64,000 nt of DNA from Bradyrhizobium lablabi. GTDB lineage: Bacteria; Pseudomonadota; Alphaproteobacteria; Rhizobiales; Xanthobacteraceae. Numbering within the stretch: position 1 is the first letter of the stretch; every line of letters starts with the position of its first letter. Positions 50,968 to 60,767 of the stretch are shown here, piece by piece. The position numbers and the translations under genes are program-made. The stretch is taken from NCBI RefSeq assembly GCF_001440475.1, contig NZ_LLYB01000053.1, forward strand, positions 101,968 through 165,967, given 5' to 3'. Under the pieces are notes generated by a model. It was not told where the DNA came from and did no database searches. It saw only the letters and a program-made list of their open reading frames with translations.

Positions 50968-51936
50968 ATGTCTGAAACAGTTCGTTCACTCAGCACTTCC
51001 GGGTTAGCGCCGAAAAGGCAGATCCAAACTTGGTCAGATGCGCTGACGGATCTCTGCGGTCAGTTCGATGTTGATCCGCTGGAGGGTTCCTCGCTTGAGG
51101 GCCGGATTAATTACACCACCGTCTCGCAGTTGAAGCTGTGCCAGATCGAGGCAAGCCAGCATCGTATCGCGCACACGGTCTCCGGCACCAAGCTGAGCGA
51201 ACATCCCTACGTCAAGATCCTGTTCCAGACCTACGGCATCTCGCATTTCGAACAGGCCGGCCGGCGCATGGACATCATGCCCGGCGATTGCCTCGCCTAT
51301 GACGTCTCCTGCCCGCACACGATCGTCAGCCCCTCGCTGACCCGGCATGAGGTCGTGATCGTGCCGAAGGAACTGCTTCACGAACGCGGCTTCCGCACGT
51401 CGAAGATGTTGCCGTGCAAGCTTTCCGCGCGTAACGGCACCGGCCGCATCGCCTACGACTTCGTGCACACCGCGTTTGACGAAGCGAACAGGCTATCGCC
51501 CTACAACGCGATCGGCGTCGCCGATTCGCTGATCGACTTGCTGCTGTTGCCGCTGCGCGAGGCCGACACGATGTTCGATCGCGTCGGTCCCGAAGCAATG
51601 TACATCCGCGCCCAGGCTTTCATCCGCGAACATTTGCGCGACCCGGAGCTTTGCATCGACCAGATCTCGGCGGCACTGGGCTGCACCAAGCGCTATCTGC
51701 ACATGCTGTTCAGCGACAAGGGCATGACCGTCAGCGATTACATCTGGCGGGCGCGGCTGCTGCACTGCCGGCAGGAACTGGAGACCCAGCACGGAAAGAC
51801 GATCACGGACGTCGCGTTTTCGTGGGGCTTTTCCAGCTCGTCGCATTTCAGCCGCGTGTTCCGGAAGCATTTCGGCTTCGTTCCGTCCGCCATCCACAAG
51901 GCTCCGCATATCGCCCCGGTCCCGGACGCTTCCTGA
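50968..51936 (+). CDS. AraC-family transcriptional regulator
   Basis: A 322-residue regulator with the two helix-turn-helix AraC domain at the C-terminus (ISAALGCTKRYLHMLFSDKG ... ITDVAFSWGFSSSSHFSRVFRKHFG) and an N-terminal cupin-like domain of the AraC_binding_2 type (SEHPYVKILFQTYGISHFEQAG). The ATG at 50968 (MSETVRSL) is preferred over a TTG upstream. It is divergent from xoxF, so control of methanol oxidation is likely. The effector is unknown. Confidence 0.88.
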   Translation: MSETVRSLSTSGLAPKRQIQTWSDALTDLCGQFDVDPLEGSSLEGRINYTTVSQLKLCQIEASQHRIAHTVSGTKLSEHPYVKILFQTYGISHFEQAGRRMDIMPGDCLAYDVSCPHTIVSPSLTRHEVVIVPKELLHERGFRTSKMLPCKLSARNGTGRIAYDFVHTAFDEANRLSPYNAIGVADSLIDLLLLPLREADTMFDRVGPEAMYIRAQAFIREHLRDPELCIDQISAALGCTKRYLHMLFSDKGMTVSDYIWRARLLHCRQELETQHGKTITDVAFSWGFSSSSHFSRVFRKHFGFVPSAIHKAPHIAPVPDAS

Positions 51937-52014
51937 AGAGGAATCGTTAGGCGCTGAAATCCCCGGACCCCTCGCCTGTCCCGGCGGCGGTAGTTGCTGT
52001 CGCTGCGACACCGA

Positions 52015-54456
52015 TCAGAAGGTCGCTTTCAGCCCTGCATAGAAGGCGCGCGGCCGCGCCGGGCTAATCGTGCGAGGGTCGGTGAAATCCGCGCCAGTGG
52101 CGAAATTTGGCACAGCACCTGTATCGAAGAACGTCCCGTAAGTCGCGTAGCGATTGTCGAAGATATTGTCGACGCGGCCGTAGAGCTGGAAGGTTTTGTT
52201 GATCTGATACGAGGCGTGCAGGTTGAAAACCGAATAGCCGGGAAGCCGCGCAGCCTGGTTGGATTCATCGCCGACAAAATACTGGCTGCCGACGAACAAC
52301 GCATCGCCGCCGACCTTGAGGGCGTCGGTGATCGAATAGTCGACGCCAAGCTTGACCCGGTTGCGCGGTATCGCCGGAATTCGGTTGCCCGGAACGACGT
52401 GAATCTTGCCGTCGGCATCGGCGAACGGACTGTGGGAGTCGAGCGTCAGGGGGTCGAGGAAGCGCGCGTCGACCAGGGCGTAGCTGGCATAGAGCTGCAG
52501 CGTCTTTGACGTCAGATTGACCTGGGCTTCGATGCCCTGGCGTCGCGTCCTGCCGACATTCTGGAAATAGCCGAAGCCCTGCAGCTCGCTGGGAATTGCC
52601 AGGATGTCATCGGCATTGGTCGCGCGGAACCCCCCGACCTTCCATCCGAGCGTTCCGATGGTCAGCTCCTTGGTGCCGCGGAAGCCGGCTTCGACGGTGC
52701 GGGACACGACCTGCTTTAAGGGCGGATCCGCGATCAGGAATGCCGCGACGATACAGGGGCGCGCAGGGTCGGCGCAGGCGAGCTCCAGCGGGGTTGGCGC
52801 GCGATTGGCCTCGGAATAGCCGGCATAGGCAGTCAGCTCAGGCGTAACCTTGTAAGTGCCGCCGATCATCGGGTTGAAGCGGCTGAACGTATGACTGCCG
52901 TTGAGGTCGGTGCCGATCAGATCCTGAAGGTTGATGCTGGCATAATTGAACCGGCCGCCGCCGGAGATTGAAAACCGGTCCGTCACGTCGAACGTGTCGA
53001 GCGCATAGAGCCCGGTGTAGCGGTTGGTGGCGCGAAGCGAGACCGGACCGATCGAAATCGGTGTGCCGGATGGCCCGAGGAAGATGCCGCTACCGCTGAC
53101 GACGTAGTTTGGACTGATCGTGCCGAGTTCCGCGCTGGCACCGAAGCGGGTGACGCCGGAGTCGAAACTGGTGCCGACCATGAACTGGTTGTTGTGTCCG
53201 AACAACTGGTCGGTATTGGTGGCCTGCAGGGTCACACCGGTCGTCGTCGAACGGGTGGTCGTCCGGTCGATCTGCCCCAGCACGGCGTCGGTTGGGAACG
53301 TATTTGCAAGCTGGACTCCATTGAGCCCGTTCGCTGGCGCTCCCGGCACGGTGTCTTCTTCGTTGAAGCAAAGCAGCGTCGGATCGCCAATACATGGCTT
53401 CGTCTCGGTCGGGTTGCCATCGACCGTCTTCTGCCGGAACGCTCGGACGCGCGCCGAGCCCTCGATCGTCCAGGTTGGCGTCACCTCGACCTTCCCGGTG
53501 AGGTTGGCGTAGGCCACGCGGTTATCAGTGGTCTGCGGTGTCGTGTAGGTCGCGCCCCAGTCTTTCTGCAGCAGTTCAACCGGAACGGCCGCCGAGGCGC
53601 CGAAATTGTTCTTGGCGACGCCGACGTTGAGATGAAATTCGCTGCTGTCGGTGCGGTAGCCAACATCGCCATAGAAGCGCCGGATCGCGGATTCCGAAAA
53701 ATTGCGATAGCCGTTGTCCCGCACGCCTTCGAGCGCGCCATAGACGGAAAAATTGTCGACCTGCTTGCCATATTGAGCCGAACTCTGGATACGTCCGAAC
53801 GAGCCGCCCATGGTGTTGATTTCGGCACCCTTGTAGTTGAAGCCGTCCTTCATCGTCACATTCACGGCCCCGCCGAGCGCATTGAGTCCGAACGCGGGAT
53901 TATTGGTTACAACGGTGACCGACCTGATTGCGGCGGTTGGGATCAAGTCCCAATGGACGGTGTCGCCGAACGCTTCGTTGATGCGCATTCCGTTCTGATA
54001 CACCGCAAGCCCCTGAGGGGTACCGGCGACCGGGGATGCAACAAAGCCGCGAAACTGGATGTCTGGCATAAACGGGTTGCCGGTCGTATCGCTAATGATG
54101 ACACCCGGCACCTGTTGCTGCAGCGCGTCCGCGATGTTCAGCGAGTCCGTGCGCGCGATCTGCGCGGCGCCAACGGCATTGACCGCTGCGGGCACCTTGT
54201 CGACGTCCACTCCCGACCGGGCCGTCGGCGTCGGCGCAGTTGGGTAGACAAAGACCCTGCGCACATTTCGGACGGGCTGAGACGCGGTACTGCCGCGGGC
54301 CGGTCTGGCCGCCGGCCTGGCTGATGTCGGCGGGGCAACAACCTCGATCGCCGGCAAAACCTCACTAGCTGCGGGTGCGGTTTGGGCCTGAGCACAGTCC
54401 AGCCCGGGAACCAGACAGATCGAGATCGTCCCGACCACCCGTACGCGTGCACCCAT
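52015..54456 (-). CDS. TonB-dependent outer-membrane receptor (candidate lanthanide/lanthanophore receptor)
   Basis: An 813-residue outer-membrane receptor. A signal peptide is followed by a Pro/Ala-rich stretch, the plug domain (NIADALQQQVPGVIISDT, QFRGFVASP, GLAVYQNGMRINEAFGD) and a beta barrel ending in the classic C-terminal Phe (FYAGLKATF). The ATG at 54456 follows GGTGGGA. It sits downstream of the sensor kinase gene and inside the xox island, like LutH in Methylorubrum. Lanthanide uptake is inferred from context; iron-siderophore or other ligands are possible. Confidence 0.88.
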   Translation of the reverse strand: MGARVRVVGTISICLVPGLDCAQAQTAPAASEVLPAIEVVAPPTSARPAARPARGSTASQPVRNVRRVFVYPTAPTPTARSGVDVDKVPAAVNAVGAAQIARTDSLNIADALQQQVPGVIISDTTGNPFMPDIQFRGFVASPVAGTPQGLAVYQNGMRINEAFGDTVHWDLIPTAAIRSVTVVTNNPAFGLNALGGAVNVTMKDGFNYKGAEINTMGGSFGRIQSSAQYGKQVDNFSVYGALEGVRDNGYRNFSESAIRRFYGDVGYRTDSSEFHLNVGVAKNNFGASAAVPVELLQKDWGATYTTPQTTDNRVAYANLTGKVEVTPTWTIEGSARVRAFRQKTVDGNPTETKPCIGDPTLLCFNEEDTVPGAPANGLNGVQLANTFPTDAVLGQIDRTTTRSTTTGVTLQATNTDQLFGHNNQFMVGTSFDSGVTRFGASAELGTISPNYVVSGSGIFLGPSGTPISIGPVSLRATNRYTGLYALDTFDVTDRFSISGGGRFNYASINLQDLIGTDLNGSHTFSRFNPMIGGTYKVTPELTAYAGYSEANRAPTPLELACADPARPCIVAAFLIADPPLKQVVSRTVEAGFRGTKELTIGTLGWKVGGFRATNADDILAIPSELQGFGYFQNVGRTRRQGIEAQVNLTSKTLQLYASYALVDARFLDPLTLDSHSPFADADGKIHVVPGNRIPAIPRNRVKLGVDYSITDALKVGGDALFVGSQYFVGDESNQAARLPGYSVFNLHASYQINKTFQLYGRVDNIFDNRYATYGTFFDTGAVPNFATGADFTDPRTISPARPRAFYAGLKATF

Positions 54457-54618
54457 ATTCCCACCCCACCCCACACCGGCCTGTCCCCTGCCGGTTCGAT
54501 GCGGATGATACTAGTGAGAAGGCAAGGATGCGCGCTAGCCGCAAAAGGTCTGGTTCCTCACCTTGCATTCCTCCCGACGGGGACCGGGACAAATTCCCGG
54601 ACAGCAGCTCGCGATCGA

Positions 54619-55971
54619 TCAAGGATTCGACCCATGGGGAACGACCGCCTCGACCGTGACGCCCCCATTATCGGAGACGATATTCAGCGTCCCGCCCAAC
54701 GCCAGAATTCTCTCGCGCATGCCAACCAGGCCGAAGCCGGACTTGTGATCCGGCGCCAGGCCGCGGCCGTTGTCGCTGACCCGCACCACGGCGCAGCCGC
54801 GACTTCCATGGATGCCTTCGGCCTGTTCGACCGTGACGCTGACGGACGTCGCGTCGGCGTGGCGGAAAGCGTTCGTCAGGGCTTCCTGGACGGTGCGGTA
54901 GATCGTCAGATCCGCGACTTCACCGCCCTCACCCGGCGCGCATGCAATGTTCGCCTCAATGGCAACATCGGGACGGGACTCACGCCACAATCGCAGCAGT
55001 ACGCCGAGCGCCTCGGATAGTCCAAGCTCCGCAAGCCCGACCGGCCGCAGCTTCTCCAAAATCCTGCGGTTGAATTGCTGAAGCGCATTGATCTGCTCCA
55101 TGATGGCGGTGGCATGCTTGCGCAACGCATCGGCGCTCGGTGCACGCCCATCCTCGGACAGCCGCGTCAGCGCGCCGGCGTGGGCGCGGAGCGTAAAGAG
55201 ATACGGCCCGAACTCATCATGCAATTCGCGCGCAATCTCCTTGCGCTCCATATCCTGCAGCGAGACCGTGCGTTCGGCGAGCCGGCGTTTGTCCTCGACG
55301 GCCTCGCCGAGGGCGCCCGCAAGGTGGTTCAGCTTGGCACAGATTACCGCCAGTTCGGGCGCGCCGCCCGGCTCGACACGCGAAGCGTACTGTCCGGCCT
55401 CGATGTTCGCCATGGTCTGCGAAAGCGCCTGCAGCGGCGCCAGCGCGCGGCCGACCACCATCATCGTAACCAGAAAGAGCGCGATGGCCAGCGCAGAACT
55501 GACCGCGAGCTGGGTCACGATTCCATCCCAGATCTCGGCCACCTCGTCGTTCGGATGCGAGGTGATCAGCAGCGATTGCGGCTTGCCGTGGATCGTGATC
55601 GGTACGCTCACGGTGGTGGTTTCCGGATGAACGAGCGCGATGAACCACGCCGGTGGCGACCGTTCCCCATCGCCATTGCCGGCGTGGTCGGCGGTGGCAA
55701 CATCGCCCTGCCGTGTGATGCTGACATGACGGAGCCGGCTGAGGTCGGAGACGATCTGGTTCAGCCGCGCATCCGGGTCCGGCGCCTCGTTCAGGCTTGG
55801 CACGATCGTCTCGACGAACTCGCGCGCCAGCCGGATGACGCTCTGATCTTCGGCGCGAACACGGGGCGCCGCCTCTACCACCAGCCGCGCGATGTTGATG
55901 GCTAAACCTAACGTGAGCCCCAGCGCCAGCAGCAAATTGATCCGGGAACGCAACGATAATTTCTGCCACAT
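54619..55971 (-). CDS. Sensor histidine kinase, NarL type (MoxY/FlhS-like)
   Basis: A 450-residue membrane kinase. A transmembrane helix at about 11-31 and another near 153-173 enclose a periplasmic domain of roughly 120 residues resembling the LapD/MoxY sensor fold (TTVSVPITIHGKPQSLLITS). HAMP follows, then a HisKA_3 dimerisation motif with H251 (IARELHDEFGPYLF) and an ATPase domain with DNGRGL and GFGLVGMRERI. The ATG at 55971 (MWQKLSLRSR) is chosen because upstream sequence is not protein-like. The response regulator gene is divergent from it. Confidence 0.9.
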   Translation of the reverse strand: MWQKLSLRSRINLLLALGLTLGLAINIARLVVEAAPRVRAEDQSVIRLAREFVETIVPSLNEAPDPDARLNQIVSDLSRLRHVSITRQGDVATADHAGNGDGERSPPAWFIALVHPETTTVSVPITIHGKPQSLLITSHPNDEVAEIWDGIVTQLAVSSALAIALFLVTMMVVGRALAPLQALSQTMANIEAGQYASRVEPGGAPELAVICAKLNHLAGALGEAVEDKRRLAERTVSLQDMERKEIARELHDEFGPYLFTLRAHAGALTRLSEDGRAPSADALRKHATAIMEQINALQQFNRRILEKLRPVGLAELGLSEALGVLLRLWRESRPDVAIEANIACAPGEGGEVADLTIYRTVQEALTNAFRHADATSVSVTVEQAEGIHGSRGCAVVRVSDNGRGLAPDHKSGFGLVGMRERILALGGTLNIVSDNGGVTVEAVVPHGSNP

Positions 55972-56144
55972 GACGTTTGCCCCAATCGCGTCGCAATCAG
56001 TTCCCCGACGAGAGGACCGTTGACAGTCGAAAAACCGACGATCAGATTGAAGCGTACAGCAATCGCGTCGGCGTTGCATGATCGGCCTCGCGCCGGCGAC
56101 ATGCAGCTTGACGCGATGCAGCAATACGATGGAAGCAACTTTGT

Positions 56145-56171
56145 GATCGATGTAATGGGATCGATGTAATG
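56145..56171 (+). promoter_or_regulatory. Duplicated ATG-TAATG start region of the response regulator
   Basis: GATCGATGTAATG occurs at 56145-56157 and again at 56159-56171. Each copy holds ATG-TAA overlapped by a further ATG (TAATG). Initiation at 56155 would give a four-residue peptide ending in the TAA that overlaps the regulator ATG at 56169. The layout could set translation by re-initiation. Confidence 0.5.
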
Positions 56172-56825
56172 CGTGTACTGATCGTCGATGATCATCCCAT
56201 CGTGGCTTCGGGCTGCCGCACCGTGTTTGCCGACGATCCGGAGGTCGTGCTGCTGGAGGCTGCCGACGCGGAGAGCGGCGAACGCGTGTTCATCGCCGAG
56301 CGGCCCGACATCTGCGTGATCGATATCAACCTGCCGACCGTGTCGGGATTCGAACTGGCGCGGCGCATTCTTGCGCGCGCCGCTTCCGCGCGAATCATCA
56401 TGTTCAGCATGAACGACGATCCGGTCTTCGCCGCACGCGCCATCGACATCGGCGCCAAGGGTTATGTCGCGAAAACAGGCGATCCGCAGGATCTGGTCGA
56501 GGCCATCCGTGAAGTCGGCAAGGGCGGCGTCTATCTGCCGTCCGCGATCGCGCGAAGCATCGCCTTTGCCGGACCTGCATTCGCCCGCAGCCCGCTTTCC
56601 AAACTCACGTCGCGGGAGATGGAAATCCTCCGCCTGCTCAGCGCGGGCAAGAGCCTTTCCGAGATCGCTTGGCTGGTTCATTCATCGTACAAGACCGTTG
56701 CCAACACATCGTCGATCATGCGCCAGAAACTCGGCGTGCGAACTTCCGCCGAACTGGTGCGGCTGGCGATCGAAAGCGGCATCGGCGTAACCGTGCCGCA
56801 CGGCGCCGGAGTAGCAAGATCATGA
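56169..56825 (+). CDS. LuxR/NarL-type response regulator (MoxX/FlhR-like)
   Basis: A 218-residue two-domain response regulator. The receiver has D7/D8 acidic residues, the phospho-acceptor D52 (VIDINLP) and the switch Lys in GYVAKTGDP; the LuxR helix-turn-helix is LTSREMEILRLLSAGKSLSEIAWLVHSS. It is divergent from the sensor kinase, its likely partner. Its stop overlaps the S-formylglutathione hydrolase start, tying it to formaldehyde metabolism. Confidence 0.92.
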   Translation: MRVLIVDDHPIVASGCRTVFADDPEVVLLEAADAESGERVFIAERPDICVIDINLPTVSGFELARRILARAASARIIMFSMNDDPVFAARAIDIGAKGYVAKTGDPQDLVEAIREVGKGGVYLPSAIARSIAFAGPAFARSPLSKLTSREMEILRLLSAGKSLSEIAWLVHSSYKTVANTSSIMRQKLGVRTSAELVRLAIESGIGVTVPHGAGVARS

Positions 56826-57667
56826 CCATGCAGACCGTTTCGCTCAACACGTCATACGGCGGAACGCAAGGCGTGTATCGACATGCCAGCGGCGAAGCCC
56901 GCACCGACATGACCTTCTCGGTCTATATCCCTCCGCACGCCGCCGGCGCCAGGCTGCCGGTGGTCTGGTATCTCTCGGGCCTGACCTGCACCCATGCCAA
57001 CGTCACGGAAAAAGGCGAATTTCGCAGCGCCTGCGCCGAACTTGGACTTATCTTCGTTGCACCCGACACCAGCCCGCGCGGCGAAGGCGTGCCCGGTGAT
57101 CCCGCCAATGCCTATGACTTCGGGCTTGGCGCCGGCTTCTATGTCGATGCGACACAAGAGCCGTTCGCCCGCAATTACCGCATGTGGAGCTACGTGACGG
57201 AAGAACTGCCGAAGCTGGTCGCTGACAAGTTTCCCGTCGATCCTGATCGGCAATCCATTTTTGGTCACTCCATGGGCGGCCACGGTGCACTGACGGTCGC
57301 GTTGCGCCATCCGGGCCGCTATCGCGCGGCCAGCGCATTCGCGCCGATCGTCGCTCCCTCGCAGGTGCCATGGGGCATCAAGGCGCTCGGCGGTTATCTC
57401 GGCAGCGACCGGCAAGCATGGCGCAAGCACGATGCGGTAGCCTTGATCGAGGACGGCGCCAGGCTGCCAGATCTATTGGTCGACTACGGTGATGCCGATC
57501 AGTTCTTGATGGAACAGCTCCGCCCCGAACTGCTGCAAAGCGCATGCGAGAAGGCCAAGATCCCCCTCACCTTGCGCCGGCAGCCCGGCTACGATCACAG
57601 CTACTACTTCATTTCCACCTTCATGGGCGATCATCTGCGTTGGCACGCCGCGCGCCTGAAGGGCTGA
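56822..57667 (+). CDS. fghA: S-formylglutathione hydrolase
   Basis: A 281-residue esterase releasing formate and glutathione, the last step of GSH-linked formaldehyde oxidation. The nucleophile is S150 in GHSMGG, with Asp in DYGDADQFL and His in YDHSYYF completing the triad; LSGLTCTHANVTEKGEFR is typical. The ATG at 56822 overlaps the regulator stop (ATGA); MQTVSL six bases on is an alternative start. Confidence 0.96.
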   Translation: MTMQTVSLNTSYGGTQGVYRHASGEARTDMTFSVYIPPHAAGARLPVVWYLSGLTCTHANVTEKGEFRSACAELGLIFVAPDTSPRGEGVPGDPANAYDFGLGAGFYVDATQEPFARNYRMWSYVTEELPKLVADKFPVDPDRQSIFGHSMGGHGALTVALRHPGRYRAASAFAPIVAPSQVPWGIKALGGYLGSDRQAWRKHDAVALIEDGARLPDLLVDYGDADQFLMEQLRPELLQSACEKAKIPLTLRRQPGYDHSYYFISTFMGDHLRWHAARLKG

Positions 57668-57778
57668 AACGACGCAGTCCCTGCGCGGCAGAATTGAGTT
57701 GCAAGCCCAGACAATTCGGTCATGGTTCAAGCCAACGGCCTTCCGGAGTAAGTCGAGAAGGCCTGTCAGGGAGAAGCC

Positions 57779-58960
57779 ATGATCCGATGGGTGGTCGCTG
57801 CGATCGGCTTGAGCATCGCGGCTACCCCCGTGCTCGCGGCCGACGCAACCGAGATCGGCATCGGCTATCTCGGCCGCGCCGGCGTGAAACCGAAATTGTC
57901 GCTCGTCGAATTGCCGGCCGAGAACGATGGCGTGGCCGGCGCGCGCCTTGCCATCGAAGACAACAACACCACGGGCAAGTTCCTCAATCAGCGCTTCACG
58001 CTCGAAGAGGTCCGGCTCAAGGACAATGAGGACGTCGCGAAAGCCGCGGCGACGCTTGCCGAGCGCACCGGCTTCATCATTGCCGATCTTCCGGCGGACG
58101 ATCTCTTAAAAGCGGCTGACACGCTTCGCGATCGCGGGGCGCTGCTGTTGAACGCCGGCGCCATCGACGACCGGTTGCGCGAGCAGGATTGCCGCGCCAA
58201 CGTCATCCATGTCGCGCCGACGCGCTCGATGCTCGCGGATGCGCTCGCCCAATATCTGGTGTGGAAGCAGTGGAAACGCTGGCTGCTCGTCGTCGGCTCG
58301 CATGATCAGGACAAGCTCTATGCCGACGCCTTGCGCCGCGCGGCGACGCGGTTCGGCGCCAAGATCGTTCAGGAACGAACGTTTGAGGATACCGGCGGGG
58401 CCCGCCGCACCGACAGCGGCGTCACCCTGATCCAGCGGCAAATGCCGACCTTCACGCAACAAGCGCCGGCCTATGACGTCCTCGTCGCGGCCGACGAGAG
58501 CGAGGTGTTCGCGTCCTATTTGCCCTATCGCACCTGGGACCCGCGCCCCGTCGCCGGCTCGGCAGGCCTGGTTCCGACCAGCTGGCACGCCGCACAGGAT
58601 CAGTGGGGCGCGATCCAGATGCAAAACCGGTTTGTAAAGTTGAACTCGCGACACATGACCGCATTGGACATGCAGGCGTGGACGGCAGCACGCATGATCG
58701 GCGAAGCCACATCGCGCACGAGGTCCGGCGATCCAAAGGCGGTATCGGATTTCCTGAAAGGACCGGACTTTTCGGTTGCGGCGTTCAAGGGCCGGCGGTT
58801 GACATTGCGGGACTGGAACCTGCAGCTTCGCCAGCCGATCCTGCTGGTCGATGGGCGCATGGTGGTCTCGGTCTCCCCGCAGGAAGGATTCCTGCATCAG
58901 GTGTCGGAGCTCGACACGCTTGGCGCCGATCGGCCGGAGACGAAATGCAAATTGCGTTGA
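57779..58960 (+). CDS. PQQ-dehydrogenase-associated ABC transporter binding protein (LutA-like)
   Basis: A 393-residue exported protein (signal MIRWVVAAIGLSIAATPVLA) of the branched-chain-amino-acid-binding fold, matching the family annotated as substrate-binding protein of PQQ-dependent alcohol dehydrogenase systems. It opens the run binding protein-propeller-ATPase-permease-exported protein, the order of the lut cluster that supports lanthanide uptake in Methylorubrum. A GGGAGAAG site precedes the ATG. The ligand is not proven. Confidence 0.82.
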   Translation: MIRWVVAAIGLSIAATPVLAADATEIGIGYLGRAGVKPKLSLVELPAENDGVAGARLAIEDNNTTGKFLNQRFTLEEVRLKDNEDVAKAAATLAERTGFIIADLPADDLLKAADTLRDRGALLLNAGAIDDRLREQDCRANVIHVAPTRSMLADALAQYLVWKQWKRWLLVVGSHDQDKLYADALRRAATRFGAKIVQERTFEDTGGARRTDSGVTLIQRQMPTFTQQAPAYDVLVAADESEVFASYLPYRTWDPRPVAGSAGLVPTSWHAAQDQWGAIQMQNRFVKLNSRHMTALDMQAWTAARMIGEATSRTRSGDPKAVSDFLKGPDFSVAAFKGRRLTLRDWNLQLRQPILLVDGRMVVSVSPQEGFLHQVSELDTLGADRPETKCKLR

Positions 58961-58977
58961 GGAGGACGAAATTGCGC

Positions 58978-59949
58978 ATGTGGCGTCACTGCCTGATTTC
59001 CGGAATGGCCCTCTGGCTCGCGGCGGCGAGCCCCGCATCGGCCTTCATCGCCTATGTCTCCAACGAAAAGAGCAACACCGTAACGGTGATCGATACGAAC
59101 AACTGGTCCGTCATCAAGACCATCAAGGTCGGCCAGCGCCCGCGCGGGATCGAGTTCACGCGGGACGGCAAGTTCGTGTTCGTCGCTGTCGGTGACGACG
59201 ACAGCATCCAGGTCATCGACGTGGCGAAGCAGGAGGTTGTCGATACCCTGCCCTCGGGCCCCGACCCCGAACTGTTCGCCCTCGATGCCGAGGGAAAGAT
59301 TCTCTACGTCGCCAACGAGAACGACAACACGGTGACCATCATCGACGTCGAGAAGCGCGCCCGTCTCGGCGACATCCAGGTCGGCGTCGAGCCTGAAGGC
59401 ATGGCCATCAGCCCGGACGGCAAGATCCTGATCAATACGTCCGAAACCACCAACATGGCGCATTTCATCGACACCGCGACGCGCCAGATCGTCGCCAACG
59501 TCTTGGTCGATGCCCGCCCGCGCTACGCGGAGTTCAAGCGCGACAATTCGGAGGTGTGGGTCTCGTCCGAGATCGGCGGCACCATTTCGGTGATCGACCC
59601 GGCGAAGCGGGAGGTGACCAAGAAGATTACATTCGAGATTCCCGGGCTTCGCAGCGAAGCCATCCAGCCGGTCGGCATCGCCATGACCAAGGACGGCAAA
59701 ACCGCTTTCGTCGCGCTCGGCCCTGCCAATCGCGTCGCCGTCGTCGATACCGCCAGCCACAAGGTAACAAAGTATCTGCTGGTCGGTCAGCGGGTCTGGC
59801 ACATGGCATTCACCCCGGACGAGAAATATCTAATGACGACCAATGGCGTCTCGAACGACGTATCGGTGATCGACGTCGCCGCGCAAAAGGTCATCAAGAC
59901 GATCCAGGTCGGCGAACTGCCCTGGGGTATCACGATTGCACAACCATGA
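58978..59949 (+). CDS. PQQ-associated seven-bladed beta-propeller protein
   Basis: A 323-residue exported YVTN-type propeller with a signal peptide (LISGMALWLAAASPASA) and repeats such as AYVSNEKSNTVTVIDTNNW, LYVANENDNTVTIIDVEKRA and VWVSSEIGGTISVIDPAKRE. An AGGAGG site at 58959-58964 also suits a TTG start at 58972. It belongs to the family called PQQ-dependent catabolism-associated beta-propeller. Its role, perhaps as a periplasmic part of the lut-like transporter, is not established. The stop overlaps the ATPase ATG. Confidence 0.85.
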   Translation: MWRHCLISGMALWLAAASPASAFIAYVSNEKSNTVTVIDTNNWSVIKTIKVGQRPRGIEFTRDGKFVFVAVGDDDSIQVIDVAKQEVVDTLPSGPDPELFALDAEGKILYVANENDNTVTIIDVEKRARLGDIQVGVEPEGMAISPDGKILINTSETTNMAHFIDTATRQIVANVLVDARPRYAEFKRDNSEVWVSSEIGGTISVIDPAKREVTKKITFEIPGLRSEAIQPVGIAMTKDGKTAFVALGPANRVAVVDTASHKVTKYLLVGQRVWHMAFTPDEKYLMTTNGVSNDVSVIDVAAQKVIKTIQVGELPWGITIAQP

Positions 59950-60767
59950 CGGCCACTGACGCATTTTCCTCCGGTCAGGATACACGGGACATCCCTTCCC
60001 GGCCCGACGTCATGGCGGCGCCGGCACTGTCGATCGATGGCGTCAGCCACGCCTATGGCGCCCGGCGCGCGCTGATCGACATCGGCTTTTCCGTCGCGCC
60101 CGCAAGCTTCACGGCGTTGCTCGGCCTGAACGGCGCCGGCAAGAGCACGCTGTTCTCGCTGATCACGCGCCTGTTCGGAATACAACATGGGCGTATCGGA
60201 ATTTTCGGCCATGACGTCGCGCGTACTCCCGGCGAAGCGCTCCGGCTGCTCGGCGTGGTGTTTCAGCCCCGTACCCTCGATCTCGACCTTTCGGTGACGC
60301 AGAACCTGCTGTATCACGCCGCCCTGCACGGCATCGGCCGGCGCGATGCCCGCGGGCGCAGCCATGAGGTACTGGCGCGCATCGGCCTTGCCGACCGCGC
60401 CGGCAGCAAGGTGCGCGATCTCTCCGGCGGCCAGATGCGGCGACTGGAAATCGCGCGGGCGCTGTTGCACCGTCCACGCCTGCTGCTGCTCGACGAGGCA
60501 ACCGTCGGCCTCGACGTCAAGGCGCGCGCCGACATTCTCACCCACGTCCGCGAGCTTGTGGCCGAACAGGGAATCAGCGTGCTGTGGGCGACCCATCTGT
60601 TCGACGAAATCGGCGCGAGCGATGATCTCGTCGTCCTGCATCAGGGCCGGGTCTTGGCCAAGGGCGAGGCACCGCGCGTGATCGCCGATGCCGGCGGCAG
60701 CGACATCAACACGGCGTTCATGCGATTGACCGGCTCCGCCGAACCGAGCGCAGGCGCGACGTCATGA
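59946..60767 (+). CDS. ABC transporter ATP-binding protein (PQQ/lut system, LutE-like)
   Basis: A 273-residue ATPase with Walker A GLNGAGKST (residues 60-68), signature LSGGQMRRLEIARALLHRP and Walker B LLLLDEATVGLD. It matches the ATPase family found with PQQ alcohol dehydrogenase systems. It is coupled by ATGA overlaps to the propeller gene before it and the permease gene after it. Confidence 0.9.
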   Translation: MTATDAFSSGQDTRDIPSRPDVMAAPALSIDGVSHAYGARRALIDIGFSVAPASFTALLGLNGAGKSTLFSLITRLFGIQHGRIGIFGHDVARTPGEALRLLGVVFQPRTLDLDLSVTQNLLYHAALHGIGRRDARGRSHEVLARIGLADRAGSKVRDLSGGQMRRLEIARALLHRPRLLLLDEATVGLDVKARADILTHVRELVAEQGISVLWATHLFDEIGASDDLVVLHQGRVLAKGEAPRVIADAGGSDINTAFMRLTGSAEPSAGATS

